From Paenibacillus sp. (lineage in GTDB: Bacteria > Bacillota > Bacilli > Paenibacillales > Paenibacillaceae): a stretch of DNA of 64,000 nucleotides. Both the position numbers and the translations under genes were made by a program. This document shows positions 8,953 to 17,407 of the stretch, piece by piece; positions within the stretch are counted from its first letter, which is position 1; every line of letters begins with the position of its first letter. Location: positions 19,733 to 83,732 of the forward strand of contig JAILZT010000020.1 in assembly GCA_023512345.1 (NCBI GenBank), given 5' to 3'. Below the pieces are notes generated by a model. The model did no database searches and was not told the origin of the DNA. It saw only the letters and a list, made by a program, of their open reading frames with translations.

Positions 8953-9390
8953 TTATAAAAAAGCGGAAATGATTAGAGCCCCCGCCAAATGCAGGGTACC
9001 CGCGAATAGACCATAGCCGATTTCGCCTTGCTGAGTACCATGATCCAAATTAATCCTGCCCCATTTACTTAGTAGAACACGAACAGATCCTTCCAGTATA
9101 AGTAAGAGAAAAAAGGAAATCACAGAAACAATCAGCGCTTCACTTAGTTTACTGGAGGTAGAGATTGAGGACGATAATATGTAAGCCTGTGCTAACAGCT
9201 TCAGTACGAAACGAGTAGTCACCGCCAGATTACCCTTCTTCATTTCCTCTAAATCGTGGTAACGGGTGAATAAGGAATCTACAAACATGAGCACAAACAA
9301 CAGAACAGCTGCACATAACGTCCACACAATCATGGAAACCAATAATTGGATATCCACTCTTATAACCTCCATTAGCAGTTTCACCTGCAT
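8953..9390 (-). CDS. DUF350 family membrane protein
   Basis: At most 145 residues with four hydrophobic segments (about 13-36, 65-80, 84-108 and 125-145), matching DUF350 inner membrane proteins (YjfL/UPF0719 type). Between the first and second segment lies a charged loop YHDLEEMKKGN. Several starts are possible near the N-terminus; an internal GTG about ten codons in is also plausible. Second gene of the pspA operon. Function unknown, membrane-stress association by family context. Confidence 0.78.
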   Translation of the reverse strand: MQVKLLMEVIRVDIQLLVSMIVWTLCAAVLLFVLMFVDSLFTRYHDLEEMKKGNLAVTTRFVLKLLAQAYILSSSISTSSKLSEALIVSVISFFLLLILEGSVRVLLSKWGRINLDHGTQQGEIGYGLFAGTLHLAGALIISAFL

Positions 9391-9482
9391 AGATAAGGCG
9401 AAGACGAGACGTTAATGCTGTCTCTTCTTCGCCGGGGAACTTAAAGCTGTTGAAAGCTTATTAGTAATATGTTATTGCTTTT

Positions 9483-10151
9483 TTATTGCTTCTCATACTG
9501 CTTCATCAAGGCTGCAAGTTCATCGTCTACTGCCGAATCCTTGTTCAACTTCTCGAACTCATCGTCAAGTGATTTGTTGCCTGAGCTCATCTCATTACTG
9601 GCTTCTGCTTGAGCTTCAGCTTGCAGCATTTTGTCTTCCATACGTTTCAGTCCCGCTGAAGCCGAATCAGAGCTGAACCCGCTCATTGCCTTGTTAATTT
9701 CCGTTTGTGCCTTGGCAGCATTATAACGGGCCACAAGGGTTTCACGTTTATTTTTCATTTGGGTGAGCTGTTTGCGCATCTCATCCAGCTTGCCGCGAAG
9801 GTTATCCGCTGAAGCTTTGTTCTGGTCGAAGCTGGTCTTGTATTCTGCAAGCTTAGCCTCAGCTGACTTTTTCTCTTCCAATGCGCGGCGGGCTAGATCC
9901 GCATTGCCTGCTTGTGCAGCTGCATGTGCTTGTTGGTTGCGCTTATTAGCCAGTGCTTCTTGTTCTTCATAAAGCTGTTTGAATTTCTTTTCAATAGCAA
10001 TTTGGGCAGCTACCGCTTTTTCGGCATCCTCCAAATCCTCTGTCATATCACGGATGTATTGGTCAGTCATTTTAATCGGGTCTTCTGCTTTGTCAATAAT
10101 GGAGTTAACGTTAGACATGGTTAGATCACGCAATCTTTTAAAAATCGACAT
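9483..10151 (-). CDS. pspA: PspA/IM30 family protein
   Basis: 222 residues, nearly all alpha-helical. The sequence begins MSIFKRLRDLTMSNVNSIID with the amphipathic membrane-binding helix, then DPIKMTDQYIRDM, typical of PspA/LiaH/IM30, and long Ala/Lys/Glu-rich coiled coils (about 25-190). Such proteins form ESCRT-III-like oligomers that protect damaged membranes. ATG with GGAGGAATGAACA. First gene of the operon pspA-DUF350-DUF4178-DUF4247; regulation probably by envelope stress, but no operator was identified. Confidence 0.92.
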   Translation of the reverse strand: MSIFKRLRDLTMSNVNSIIDKAEDPIKMTDQYIRDMTEDLEDAEKAVAAQIAIEKKFKQLYEEQEALANKRNQQAHAAAQAGNADLARRALEEKKSAEAKLAEYKTSFDQNKASADNLRGKLDEMRKQLTQMKNKRETLVARYNAAKAQTEINKAMSGFSSDSASAGLKRMEDKMLQAEAQAEASNEMSSGNKSLDDEFEKLNKDSAVDDELAALMKQYEKQ

Positions 10152-10221
10152 TGTTCATTCCTCCAAAAGATAGTTTAAAAAAACTTATTGGTATCTTTTA
10201 CGCAGAAAGTTTCATACCGTT

Positions 10222-10560
10222 TCAAATATGTTGCATTAAATATAAATCAACCTTATCATTGACAATTTTACCGACTTCCAAGATGCCCTCTTTTGAAAGA
10301 TTGTCATAGTGAATCCCCATCACAACAGTCACAGTTCTACGTGTAGCGCCTGCTACTCTCATAGCTATTGCCTCAGTAAGGGTATGCTCTTTGTGATGTG
10401 GAACGGCGGAGGTTAACACTTGGATATTCTCTCCATCCACATAGGCAGTGCTAGCCGCACCGATATGTCGAACGCCTCCGGTAATCAGAAGCAGGATATC
10501 CAGACCGACCATCGTCTCGGACAGTTCTATATCATCTGGATGAATTAGCGAAGTATCCAA
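10222..10560 (-). CDS. Small protein resembling the LpdD-like prenylated-flavin chaperone domain
   Basis: 112 residues, soluble. The pattern LLLITGGVRHIGAASTAYVDG, VLTSAVPHHKEHTLTEAIA and VVMGIHYDNLSKEGI resembles the small LpdD-like domain associated with UbiD-type decarboxylases and with archaeal/bacterial single-domain proteins. No ubiD or ubiX is in the window, so the partner is unknown. TTG start after AGGAGGGAGATTAAGCT. It follows pyrD by about 35 bp and may be co-transcribed with pyrKD. Assignment is by remembered family pattern only. Confidence 0.55.
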   Translation of the reverse strand: MDTSLIHPDDIELSETMVGLDILLLITGGVRHIGAASTAYVDGENIQVLTSAVPHHKEHTLTEAIAMRVAGATRRTVTVVMGIHYDNLSKEGILEVGKIVNDKVDLYLMQHI

Positions 10561-10595
10561 AGCTTAATCTCCCTCCTCATTATATTAACCGATTT

Positions 10596-11528
10596 CTACA
10601 CAATTCCACGAATTTCATCCAAACTACGAATATTTTCCTGGATCATGAACTGTTCCAGCTCTTCTACAAGCTCACTGCCTGCCCGTAAATTCATGAAGTT
10701 ATAAGTACCAACCTGCACTACCGTAGCACCCGCCATAATAAACTCAATGATATCTGTTGCTGAAGTGATTCCACCCATGCCGATTACAGGAATAGTAACT
10801 CTTTTGGCAACCTGATGAACCATCCGAAGTGCAACTGGTTTAATGGCAGGGCCAGAAAGCCCTGCGTACAGGTTGTGGAAAACACTGCTTCTACGGCGTA
10901 CATCGATCTTCATCCCAGATATGGTATTAATAAGCGAAACTGCGTCCGCTCCTTCTTCCTGACACATGAGAGCCATCTCTGCGATATCTTCAGCATTCGG
11001 AGACAATTTGACTGCCAGAGGCAGCTTAGTCGCCTGTCGAACAGCACGAACTACTTCTTGCGCAGCACATGTCTTCACGCCAAAGGCAATGCCACCCTCT
11101 TTAACATTCGGGCAGGAGATATTCAGCTCAATCATATCCACTGCCTTGTTGCCAGCAAGACTTCTCTTGTCTGCATCCTCCTGGATCAATTCAGCCCCTC
11201 GTACATAATCAACTAGCGTATTTCCGCCTAGGTTAACCATACGAACCGTATCAAGAGTTTCCCAGTATGGACATTCTTTCTCCAAAAAGGCAGCTACTCC
11301 CGGATTCTCAAGCCCAACACTATTAAGCATCCCCGAAGGGGTCTCAAATACCCGGGTTCCTGGATTTCCCGCTTTGGGATTTAACGTAAGCCCTTTTCCG
11401 GAGATTCCTCCGAGCTTAGTAACATCATACAGCTTGCCATATTCCCGCCCGAAGCCAAAGGTTCCAGAGGCCATCACGATAGGATTTTTAAAATGGACTT
11501 GTCCAATATTTGCGCTCAAATTAATCAT
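10596..11528 (-). CDS. pyrD: Dihydroorotate dehydrogenase B, catalytic subunit
   Basis: 310 residues, class 1B enzyme that oxidises dihydroorotate to orotate using FMN, with electrons passed to PyrK and NAD. Seen: the MASGTFGFGREY loop, VNLGGNTLVDY, NISCPNVKEGG with the active-site Cys class position, VKLSPNAEDI, and phosphate-binding GMGGITSATD and GATVVQVGT. The ATG at 11528 follows GAGGAGGTGGTCTTCC and overlaps the pyrK stop by eight bases (ATGATTAA); a longer reading to 11591 would run inside pyrK and is rejected. Confidence 0.96.
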   Translation of the reverse strand: MINLSANIGQVHFKNPIVMASGTFGFGREYGKLYDVTKLGGISGKGLTLNPKAGNPGTRVFETPSGMLNSVGLENPGVAAFLEKECPYWETLDTVRMVNLGGNTLVDYVRGAELIQEDADKRSLAGNKAVDMIELNISCPNVKEGGIAFGVKTCAAQEVVRAVRQATKLPLAVKLSPNAEDIAEMALMCQEEGADAVSLINTISGMKIDVRRRSSVFHNLYAGLSGPAIKPVALRMVHQVAKRVTIPVIGMGGITSATDIIEFIMAGATVVQVGTYNFMNLRAGSELVEELEQFMIQENIRSLDEIRGIV

Positions 11529-12243
11529 GGAAGACCACCTCCTCTGCCAAAAAGACAGGACCATCCGTACAAGCCTTCCGCTGACCATCACGGCAAGAGA
11601 CGCTGCAAACCAAACAAGCTCCTATACCACAAGCCATCCGATTCTCCATGGACAGATATACGTTCGTTCTACTACCTGCCGATTCAGCAGCGATACTCTT
11701 TAACTGCGCTGCCTTAAGCATAGGATGAGGTCCGCATACAAAGATATGGTCATAGTCCGAAAAATCCACACTGTCTAAAATTAAACCACCTACATCTACC
11801 GTCAGTTGACCCGCGTGGGAACGAAATTCCTCAGTCTGAAAAGGTTCACGGCTAAAGCCCAAATATACGTCACAGTTCGAAATCTCTTGTGCACAATATA
11901 GTAGAGGAGCAATTCCAATTCCGCCTCCAATTAGAGCAACTCTTCCTTCTACTTCGGGAAATCCGTTACCAAATGGACCTTCTAGGCCAATAGCATCGCC
12001 CTGTTCCAATTGGGAGAACAGCTCTGTGCCTTCACCTACTACATGGTACAAAAAATCAATGCTGTTATCGTTCACAACATTTATACTAATGGGTCTCGAT
12101 AAGATCGGATAGGCTCCCCACGCACGCAGCATGTAGAATTGACCCATCTTCCCCCCATTTCCTCCCTCAACTCTGAGGCGATATACTCCATCTGTCAGCC
12201 GCTCGTTACTTATCACCGTTCCCACGTTATCAAGCTCCTTCAA
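11521..12243 (-). CDS. pyrK: Dihydroorotate dehydrogenase electron transfer subunit
   Basis: 240 residues. FAD domain with RPISI (FAD-binding R-P-x-S), NAD domain with GGGIGIAPLL and FVCGPHPML, and a C-terminal [2Fe-2S] site in MACGIGACLVCSVSC followed by KACTDGPVF. Partner of PyrD; the two genes overlap, so translation is coupled. They stand apart from any other pyr gene in this window. Start ATG lies in a weak context just after the namA-side gap. Confidence 0.95.
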   Translation of the reverse strand: MKELDNVGTVISNERLTDGVYRLRVEGGNGGKMGQFYMLRAWGAYPILSRPISINVVNDNSIDFLYHVVGEGTELFSQLEQGDAIGLEGPFGNGFPEVEGRVALIGGGIGIAPLLYCAQEISNCDVYLGFSREPFQTEEFRSHAGQLTVDVGGLILDSVDFSDYDHIFVCGPHPMLKAAQLKSIAAESAGSRTNVYLSMENRMACGIGACLVCSVSCRDGQRKACTDGPVFLAEEVVFHD

Positions 12244-12311
12244 ATTTAATCTTATTAACCATGCCTTAGAAGAAACTTAATTTCTGTGACATAATTCACA
12301 CTGAGAGAATC

Positions 12312-13346
12312 CTATTTTCTTTTCCATACCCCACGTTCATATGGTTTTGGCACATCATTTACTCCACCCAACGCCTCTTCAGCATGCAAGGCCCAATAAG
12401 GATCGCTAAGCATTCCTCGTCCGATAGCTACGAGCTCTGCTTGTTCTTCATTCACAATCGACTGTGCCTCTTGAAAGGACTCAAGACGCCCTACAGCTAT
12501 AACTGGTACCTGCAACCCGCTGCGGATATATTCCGCAAGATCAACTTGATAAGCGGGTCCTGCATTAGGTCCGCCATTAGAACCGATAGGTCCTTCACCA
12601 CCCGAAGAAACATGGAACATATCGACACCGGCTGCTTTATACCGACGGCAGATTCCAAGGGCATATTCAGCGTCATAGCCACCCTCTACATATTCCTTAG
12701 CCGATACCCTCATCAACAGAGGCATATCTGCAGGCAGTACTTCTTTGACCGCCGTAACAACCCGCTCACCGAACAATGCGAGATCGGATCCGTATTTATC
12801 TTTTCGAATATTGGTTAATGGGGAATGGAACTGATGAATGAGATAACCATGAGCACCATGTATCTCTACAGTGTCAAAGCCTGCTTCCACGGCTCTTCTT
12901 GCCCCTTCACTAAAGTCTTCAATCAATCCCTCAATACCCTCAATAGTTAGGGCTTCCGGGGTCTTGGATCGTTCGTCAAAAGGAATGGCTGAAGGTGCTA
13001 CTGGCGGTTCTGCATCCAACGCCTTACGACCCGCATGACCTAGCTGGATGCCGATTTTGCCACCATTAGCATGTACTCCTGATGTAATTTTACGAAATGA
13101 CTCTATATGTTTGTCGCTCCAAATTCCAGTATCCTTATTGGTTATTCTGCCATCAGGATGTACACCCGTCATCTCCACAATAATAAGTCCAGTGCCTCCA
13201 ACGGCACGGCTTACATAATGAACGTAGTGCCAGTCATTAGGGATACCATCCTGAAGCTCCACAGCATATTGGCACATTGGAGGCATGACAACCCTATTCT
13301 TAAGTCTCATACCCTTCAATTCATATGGGGTGAACAAATCCGTCAT
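12312..13346 (-). CDS. namA: NADPH dehydrogenase NamA (old yellow enzyme, YqjM type)
   Basis: 344 residues, FMN-dependent ene-reductase. It has the YqjM-type start LFTPYELKGMRLKNRVVMPPMCQYA, with the modulating Cys in MCQY, the HYVHYVSRA segment, the His pair in IQLGHAGRKA and VEIHGAHGYLIHQFHSPL, and C-terminal IGRGMLSDPYWALHA. Likely role is reduction of electrophilic enones and nitro compounds. ATG after GAACGGAAGGAAGTAGAGCAG. Monocistronic or upstream of pyrKD with a 68-bp gap; divergent from the deacetylase gene. Confidence 0.94.
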   Translation of the reverse strand: MTDLFTPYELKGMRLKNRVVMPPMCQYAVELQDGIPNDWHYVHYVSRAVGGTGLIIVEMTGVHPDGRITNKDTGIWSDKHIESFRKITSGVHANGGKIGIQLGHAGRKALDAEPPVAPSAIPFDERSKTPEALTIEGIEGLIEDFSEGARRAVEAGFDTVEIHGAHGYLIHQFHSPLTNIRKDKYGSDLALFGERVVTAVKEVLPADMPLLMRVSAKEYVEGGYDAEYALGICRRYKAAGVDMFHVSSGGEGPIGSNGGPNAGPAYQVDLAEYIRSGLQVPVIAVGRLESFQEAQSIVNEEQAELVAIGRGMLSDPYWALHAEEALGGVNDVPKPYERGVWKRK

Positions 13347-13530
13347 TCTGCTCTACTTCCTTCCGTTCTATAAAAGGTGACTAGGAAAATACTCCTGTTC
13401 CCATAGTATACACGCATTAATGGGATCAAGAAATATTTGATCATACAAGTAACGCAGACATATTTTAGTTCGGGATTGGGGATAACAACGGAATAAATGG
13501 TCTATTTATGCTCTTCAAGGAGGGACAGGG

Positions 13531-14343
13531 ATGTCAATAAAGCTTATAAAAAAGGTTTTGCTTTTACTAGTAATCAGCTTCATAATATCAAGCTTTCCTG
13601 CTCCATCTTCAGAGGCCATTCCGGTAACCCGTAAAGGATCGGTGTTAATATCGAAACAGGATCACCAGAAGATTAAAAAAAAGCTGACTATGAGCCAGTT
13701 GATCCGCAAATATCCTGGAACCATCAAAACAAGGGGGCCGCGTGTAAAATCCATAGCGCTCACATTTGACGATGTCCCTGATCCCAGGTTCACCCCGCAG
13801 CTGCTTGATGTATTGCGCAGGTATCATGTAAAAGCAACCTTCTTTGTTGTGGGCAGTCGGGCAAAAAAACATCCTGATTTGGTAGCTCGAATAGTCAGAG
13901 AAGGCCATGCTATCGGTAATCACTCTTATAGCCATCCCCAGTTCAGAAAGCTTCGAATGAAGGGATTTAGGAACCAAATCATCCGAACAGAGAACATCAT
14001 TCAGAACTTAGCTGGCTATAAGCCCAAGATGATCAGACCTCCTTATGGAGAAATCACCGAAGAACAGGTGAAATGGGCAAAATCCAAAGGGTATATACTG
14101 ATCAATTGGAACGTGGACTCTCAAGATTGGAAGGGTCTCTCTAAGGAGGAGGTGAGAAATAATATTCTGTCTTCTGTCGGTAAGGGTGCTATCATTCTCC
14201 AGCATGGCGGCGGCGGAGAAGGCAGCCATTTAGAGGGCTCTATACAAGCACTTCCGGAAGTAATTACATACATGAAGCAACGTGGCTATACGTTTGTCAC
14301 AGTTCCTCAGTTACTTCATGTCCCCAAAAGCATCGCTAATTAA
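13531..14343 (+). CDS. Secreted polysaccharide deacetylase (NodB family, CE4)
   Basis: 270 residues. N-terminal signal peptide (about 1-30, ending near PSSEA), then a NodB domain. Metal-site motif 1 is LTFDDVPD, motif 2 is HAIGNHSYSHP (H-x3-H type), motif 3 RPPYGE, motif 4 INWNVDSQDWKG and motif 5 GAIILQHGGG. All catalytic positions look intact, so de-N-acetylation of peptidoglycan or chitin-like glycans is expected. AGGAGGGACAGGG precedes the ATG. It converges on the LysM-3D wall protein gene and shares a terminator with it. Confidence 0.93.
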   Translation: MSIKLIKKVLLLLVISFIISSFPAPSSEAIPVTRKGSVLISKQDHQKIKKKLTMSQLIRKYPGTIKTRGPRVKSIALTFDDVPDPRFTPQLLDVLRRYHVKATFFVVGSRAKKHPDLVARIVREGHAIGNHSYSHPQFRKLRMKGFRNQIIRTENIIQNLAGYKPKMIRPPYGEITEEQVKWAKSKGYILINWNVDSQDWKGLSKEEVRNNILSSVGKGAIILQHGGGGEGSHLEGSIQALPEVITYMKQRGYTFVTVPQLLHVPKSIAN

Positions 14344-14371
14344 AGATGACCCCACTAAATGGGGTCATCTT
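14343..14371. terminator. Bidirectional terminator
   Basis: Perfect 12-bp arms AAGATGACCCCA/TGGGGTCATCTT around a five-base loop, with T-rich sequence downstream for the plus strand (CTTTTTTTATT). It serves both convergent genes. Confidence 0.9.
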
Positions 14372-14385
14372 GGAAAGTGCTTTTT

Positions 14386-15051
14386 TTATTGAATAACGTA
14401 TAATTGTACATATTGAAACCCAAACTCTGAAACAAAGCTTTGGCTGCCTGGTATAAAGATATCAATTCGTTTTCCCTTGATCGCACTTCCCTTATCCGTA
14501 GCTGTCGCCAAAAAAGCGAGCTTAGGCAGCCCAGGATGTGAATGTCCGGTAACCAAAACCTTTGTACCGAGTGGGATCACATCGGGATCAACGGCGATCG
14601 TCCCCAGCTTAAGCGGATTGCCGAAATAATCGACCGGCCCCCACTTCCCATTCTCGCTGGCCGCCGATGAATAGGCAGTAGCCTTCACCTGTAATGTTGA
14701 TTCGTAGCTAAATTCTTTCCCCCAGGCTTGCACCGTATTGGAATCTGGCTGAACACTAAGACTAGCTGTTATCGCCTGAGGCTTAGCATTATCAGTCTGC
14801 ACTGCCGATGCAACTTTGGCCTTACCTGGAATTATGAGCTTCAGCCCCGGATACATATTTAGAGGTTGAACCTTCGGATTAGCCTTCATTAATTGGTTTA
14901 AGCTCACTCCGTACTGCTTCGAAAGGGTATAAAAGGTGTTACCTTTTTTAGTGATATGAATTCCATCCGCTTGTGCGGGTACTGCATGCAGCAGCACACT
15001 TAAACCTAGAACGGCTGTAATTGCTTTAATGGCTATGAATTTAATTTTCAT
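14386..15051 (-). CDS. LysM and 3D-domain cell wall protein (YocH-like)
   Basis: 221 residues. Signal peptide about 1-28 (HAVPAQA), one LysM module about 30-73 (ITKKGNTFYTLSKQYGVSLNQLMKANPK), a linker, and a C-terminal 3D domain with the conserved Asp residues in VDPDVIPLGTKV, TATDKGSAIKGKRIDIF. Such proteins are muralytic, and YocH of Bacillus is WalR-controlled. The ATG at 15051 has AAGGAGG upstream; the reading frame continues 44 codons further but without a ribosome site. Two TGTWAC-like half-sites 22 bp apart lie in the promoter gap (15126 and 15148), weakly suggestive of WalR. Confidence 0.88.
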   Translation of the reverse strand: MKIKFIAIKAITAVLGLSVLLHAVPAQADGIHITKKGNTFYTLSKQYGVSLNQLMKANPKVQPLNMYPGLKLIIPGKAKVASAVQTDNAKPQAITASLSVQPDSNTVQAWGKEFSYESTLQVKATAYSSAASENGKWGPVDYFGNPLKLGTIAVDPDVIPLGTKVLVTGHSHPGLPKLAFLATATDKGSAIKGKRIDIFIPGSQSFVSEFGFQYVQLYVIQ

Positions 15052-15176
15052 GAGTGGGAAACTTTCCTCCTTGTTACTTCTATGTATAGAAAAAGCTAAC
15101 GACAAGATTGAATATATCACAATTTTGTAACCTATGCTCAAGAAATTGTTACCATTCCGCAATAACTTAATCTTTT

Positions 15177-15213
15177 TTAACATTTTCCCTTCAAATTTAA
15201 CATTGCGTTAACA
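15177..15213 (+). promoter_or_regulatory. Candidate PhoP box before ppk
   Basis: TTAACA occurs three times at 15177, 15197 and 15208. The last two are separated by five bases, the 11-bp repeat spacing of Bacillus PhoP boxes; the position expected between the first and second is degenerate. A TAGAAT (-10-like) follows at 15234. Phosphate control of ppk would make sense. Inference from pattern only. Confidence 0.45.
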
Positions 15214-15289
15214 AATCTTTCTTTGGCTAATAGTAGAATGATAGAATACGATAGATAATATATGATACTGAACCCTATTTGGAGGTCCC

Positions 15290-17407
15290 ATGAACGAAGA
15301 AGAGAAAAAAAACATAAACCACACCGGCACTCCTGCAACCGCATATCTAAATCGCGACTTAAGTTGGATCGAGTTTAACCGACGTGTATTACTTGAAGCC
15401 CAAGATCCGGATAACCCGCTAATAGAAAGAGCCAGATTTTTGGCGATTGTCTCCAGTAATCTAGATGAATTCATTAGCGTTCGTGTAGCCGGTATTCAAG
15501 ATCAAATCCGTGCGGGCTACACCAAAATGGACTTTACGGGTTACACACCTTCTGGTCTGTACAAGCGCCTAATTAAGCGCGTAACCAAAATCATTGCCGA
15601 TCAGTATCGAACCTTTAAGGATATTTCACGATTGTTGCAAAAGGAAGGTATTGTATTCGTTGATTACGAGGATTTAACTCAAGCTCAGGAGTTGGCAGCA
15701 GAGCAGTATTATCGGGATATCATTTTCCCGGTGCTAACACCAATGGCTGTTGACCAGAGCCGGCCTTTCCCGCTTGTACATAGTCAATATATTTATTTGG
15801 CTGTCGTGCTTAAAAAAAACCATCATGAAGAAGAGCCTTATTTCGCTATTCTCCAGATCCCATCCAACTTGCCACGGTGTATTCCTCTTCCCCACCGTGC
15901 AAATAGCAAAAAGAGGCAATTTGTATTCATAGAGGATGTAATCAGGCAGCATATTCAAACCTTATTCAGTGGGTATGAGCCCGTATCCGTGAATGAATTC
16001 CGGCTAACGCGAAATTCCGACCTTACGATTGATGAGGAAGGCGCTGAAGACCTGCTGGAAGAGATCGAAAAAGAGCTGCGCAAGCGTCGTCGGGGTGTGC
16101 CTGCTCGGTTAGAGGTACAAAAAGGCATCCATCCTTATGCACTTGAGCAGCTTCAAGCTGAATTTGAAATTGACGATTTCGTGTTTGAAGTGGAAGGCCC
16201 GCTTGATTTGGGCTTTTTAAGAAATTTTGCCGGAAGTCTAAAGGGATTCAGCTATCTGAATTTCCCCCAGATAGAACCAGTCTATCCCGCGGAGTTTGAT
16301 GAGAATGAGGATTTCTTCGAGGTTCTGCGTGAACGAGATGTAATGGTCTACCATCCCTATGAATCCTTTGATGCGATGACGGACTTTATTATTCAGGCTT
16401 CTGAGGATGAGCAGGTCATGGCGATCAAAATGACACTATATAGAGTTAGTGGAAATTCGCCGCTCATTACGGCTCTTGCGAATGCAGCTGAATCTGGGAA
16501 GCAGGTTACAGTCGTCGTTGAACTGAAAGCCCGATTCGATGAGGAAAGAAATATCGCCTGGGCACGTAAGCTGGAGCAATCAGGCTGCCACGTCGTTTAT
16601 GGTCTTGTTGGTCTCAAGACTCATGCCAAGATTACTTTAATTGTCCGTCAGGAAGGTAATGAACTGCAGCGGTATGTTCATGTAGGCACAGGAAATTACA
16701 ATGATAGCACTGCCAAAGCTTATACTGACTTAAGCTTGTTCACCTCACACAGCGAAATTGGATTGGATGCATCAGAATTATTCAATCAAATGACTGGATA
16801 TTCTGCTAAATATGACTGGAATTCATTCATAGTAGCCCCTACTAACATGAGCCTTTCCCTACAAAGGCTTATGCTCCGTGAGGCGGCACATGCTACTGCT
16901 GGAAGGCCTGCGCGTATCATTGCCAAGATGAATTCTCTCTCTAATCAGCCGGTTATTGACGATTTGTACAGCGCGGCTCAAGCTGGAGTTAACATTGATT
17001 TGATTGTCCGCGGCGTTTGCTGTTTGCGTCCAGGTATACCTGGCTTGAGCGAGCGTATTACTGTTCGCAGTATTGTAGACCGCTTCTTAGAGCATTCACG
17101 TATTTATTACTTCGAAAACGGTGGCAAGCCTGAAGTCTATTTATCCAGTGCGGACTGGATGACTCGCAACCTAACGCGGCGAATTGAGCTGATGTGCCCT
17201 GTTTTGGATAATGATATTCGTAAGCAAATTGTAAAAATCCTAGAAATGTCACTCCAAGATAATGTGAAATCCAGCTTCCTGCAGTTTAACGGGAACTACG
17301 AACGTCCAGACGACAAAAAGGCCCCTTTCCGGAGCCAGTTTGCTGCTATGGATGTTAGACACTGGAAGGGAAGTCGAGCTTCACTTTTAGCCCCCAAACA
17401 TTCTTAA
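15290..17407 (+). CDS. ppk1: Polyphosphate kinase 1
   Basis: 705 residues, full-length PPK1 that reversibly makes polyphosphate from ATP. N-terminal domain LNRDLSWIEFNRRVL, head domain, then two catalytic domains: MTLYRVSGNSPL, the phospho-acceptor His region HVGTGNYND and HAKITLI, and the second His in FLEHSRIYYFENGG. Ends in LTRRIELMCPV plus a short tail. Start ATG follows TTGGAGGTCCC. The 3' end overlaps the convergent ppx gene by 53 bp. Confidence 0.97.
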   Translation: MNEEEKKNINHTGTPATAYLNRDLSWIEFNRRVLLEAQDPDNPLIERARFLAIVSSNLDEFISVRVAGIQDQIRAGYTKMDFTGYTPSGLYKRLIKRVTKIIADQYRTFKDISRLLQKEGIVFVDYEDLTQAQELAAEQYYRDIIFPVLTPMAVDQSRPFPLVHSQYIYLAVVLKKNHHEEEPYFAILQIPSNLPRCIPLPHRANSKKRQFVFIEDVIRQHIQTLFSGYEPVSVNEFRLTRNSDLTIDEEGAEDLLEEIEKELRKRRRGVPARLEVQKGIHPYALEQLQAEFEIDDFVFEVEGPLDLGFLRNFAGSLKGFSYLNFPQIEPVYPAEFDENEDFFEVLRERDVMVYHPYESFDAMTDFIIQASEDEQVMAIKMTLYRVSGNSPLITALANAAESGKQVTVVVELKARFDEERNIAWARKLEQSGCHVVYGLVGLKTHAKITLIVRQEGNELQRYVHVGTGNYNDSTAKAYTDLSLFTSHSEIGLDASELFNQMTGYSAKYDWNSFIVAPTNMSLSLQRLMLREAAHATAGRPARIIAKMNSLSNQPVIDDLYSAAQAGVNIDLIVRGVCCLRPGIPGLSERITVRSIVDRFLEHSRIYYFENGGKPEVYLSSADWMTRNLTRRIELMCPVLDNDIRKQIVKILEMSLQDNVKSSFLQFNGNYERPDDKKAPFRSQFAAMDVRHWKGSRASLLAPKHS

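Noticed and set aside
15126..15153. WalR box before the LysM-3D gene
   Set aside because: The two TGTWAC-like half-sites are 22 bp apart instead of the 11-bp repeat spacing; mentioned in the gene entry only.
15052..15183. N-terminal extension of the LysM-3D protein
   Set aside because: The extension lacks a ribosome site and would precede a complete signal peptide; ATG 15051 has AAGGAGG.
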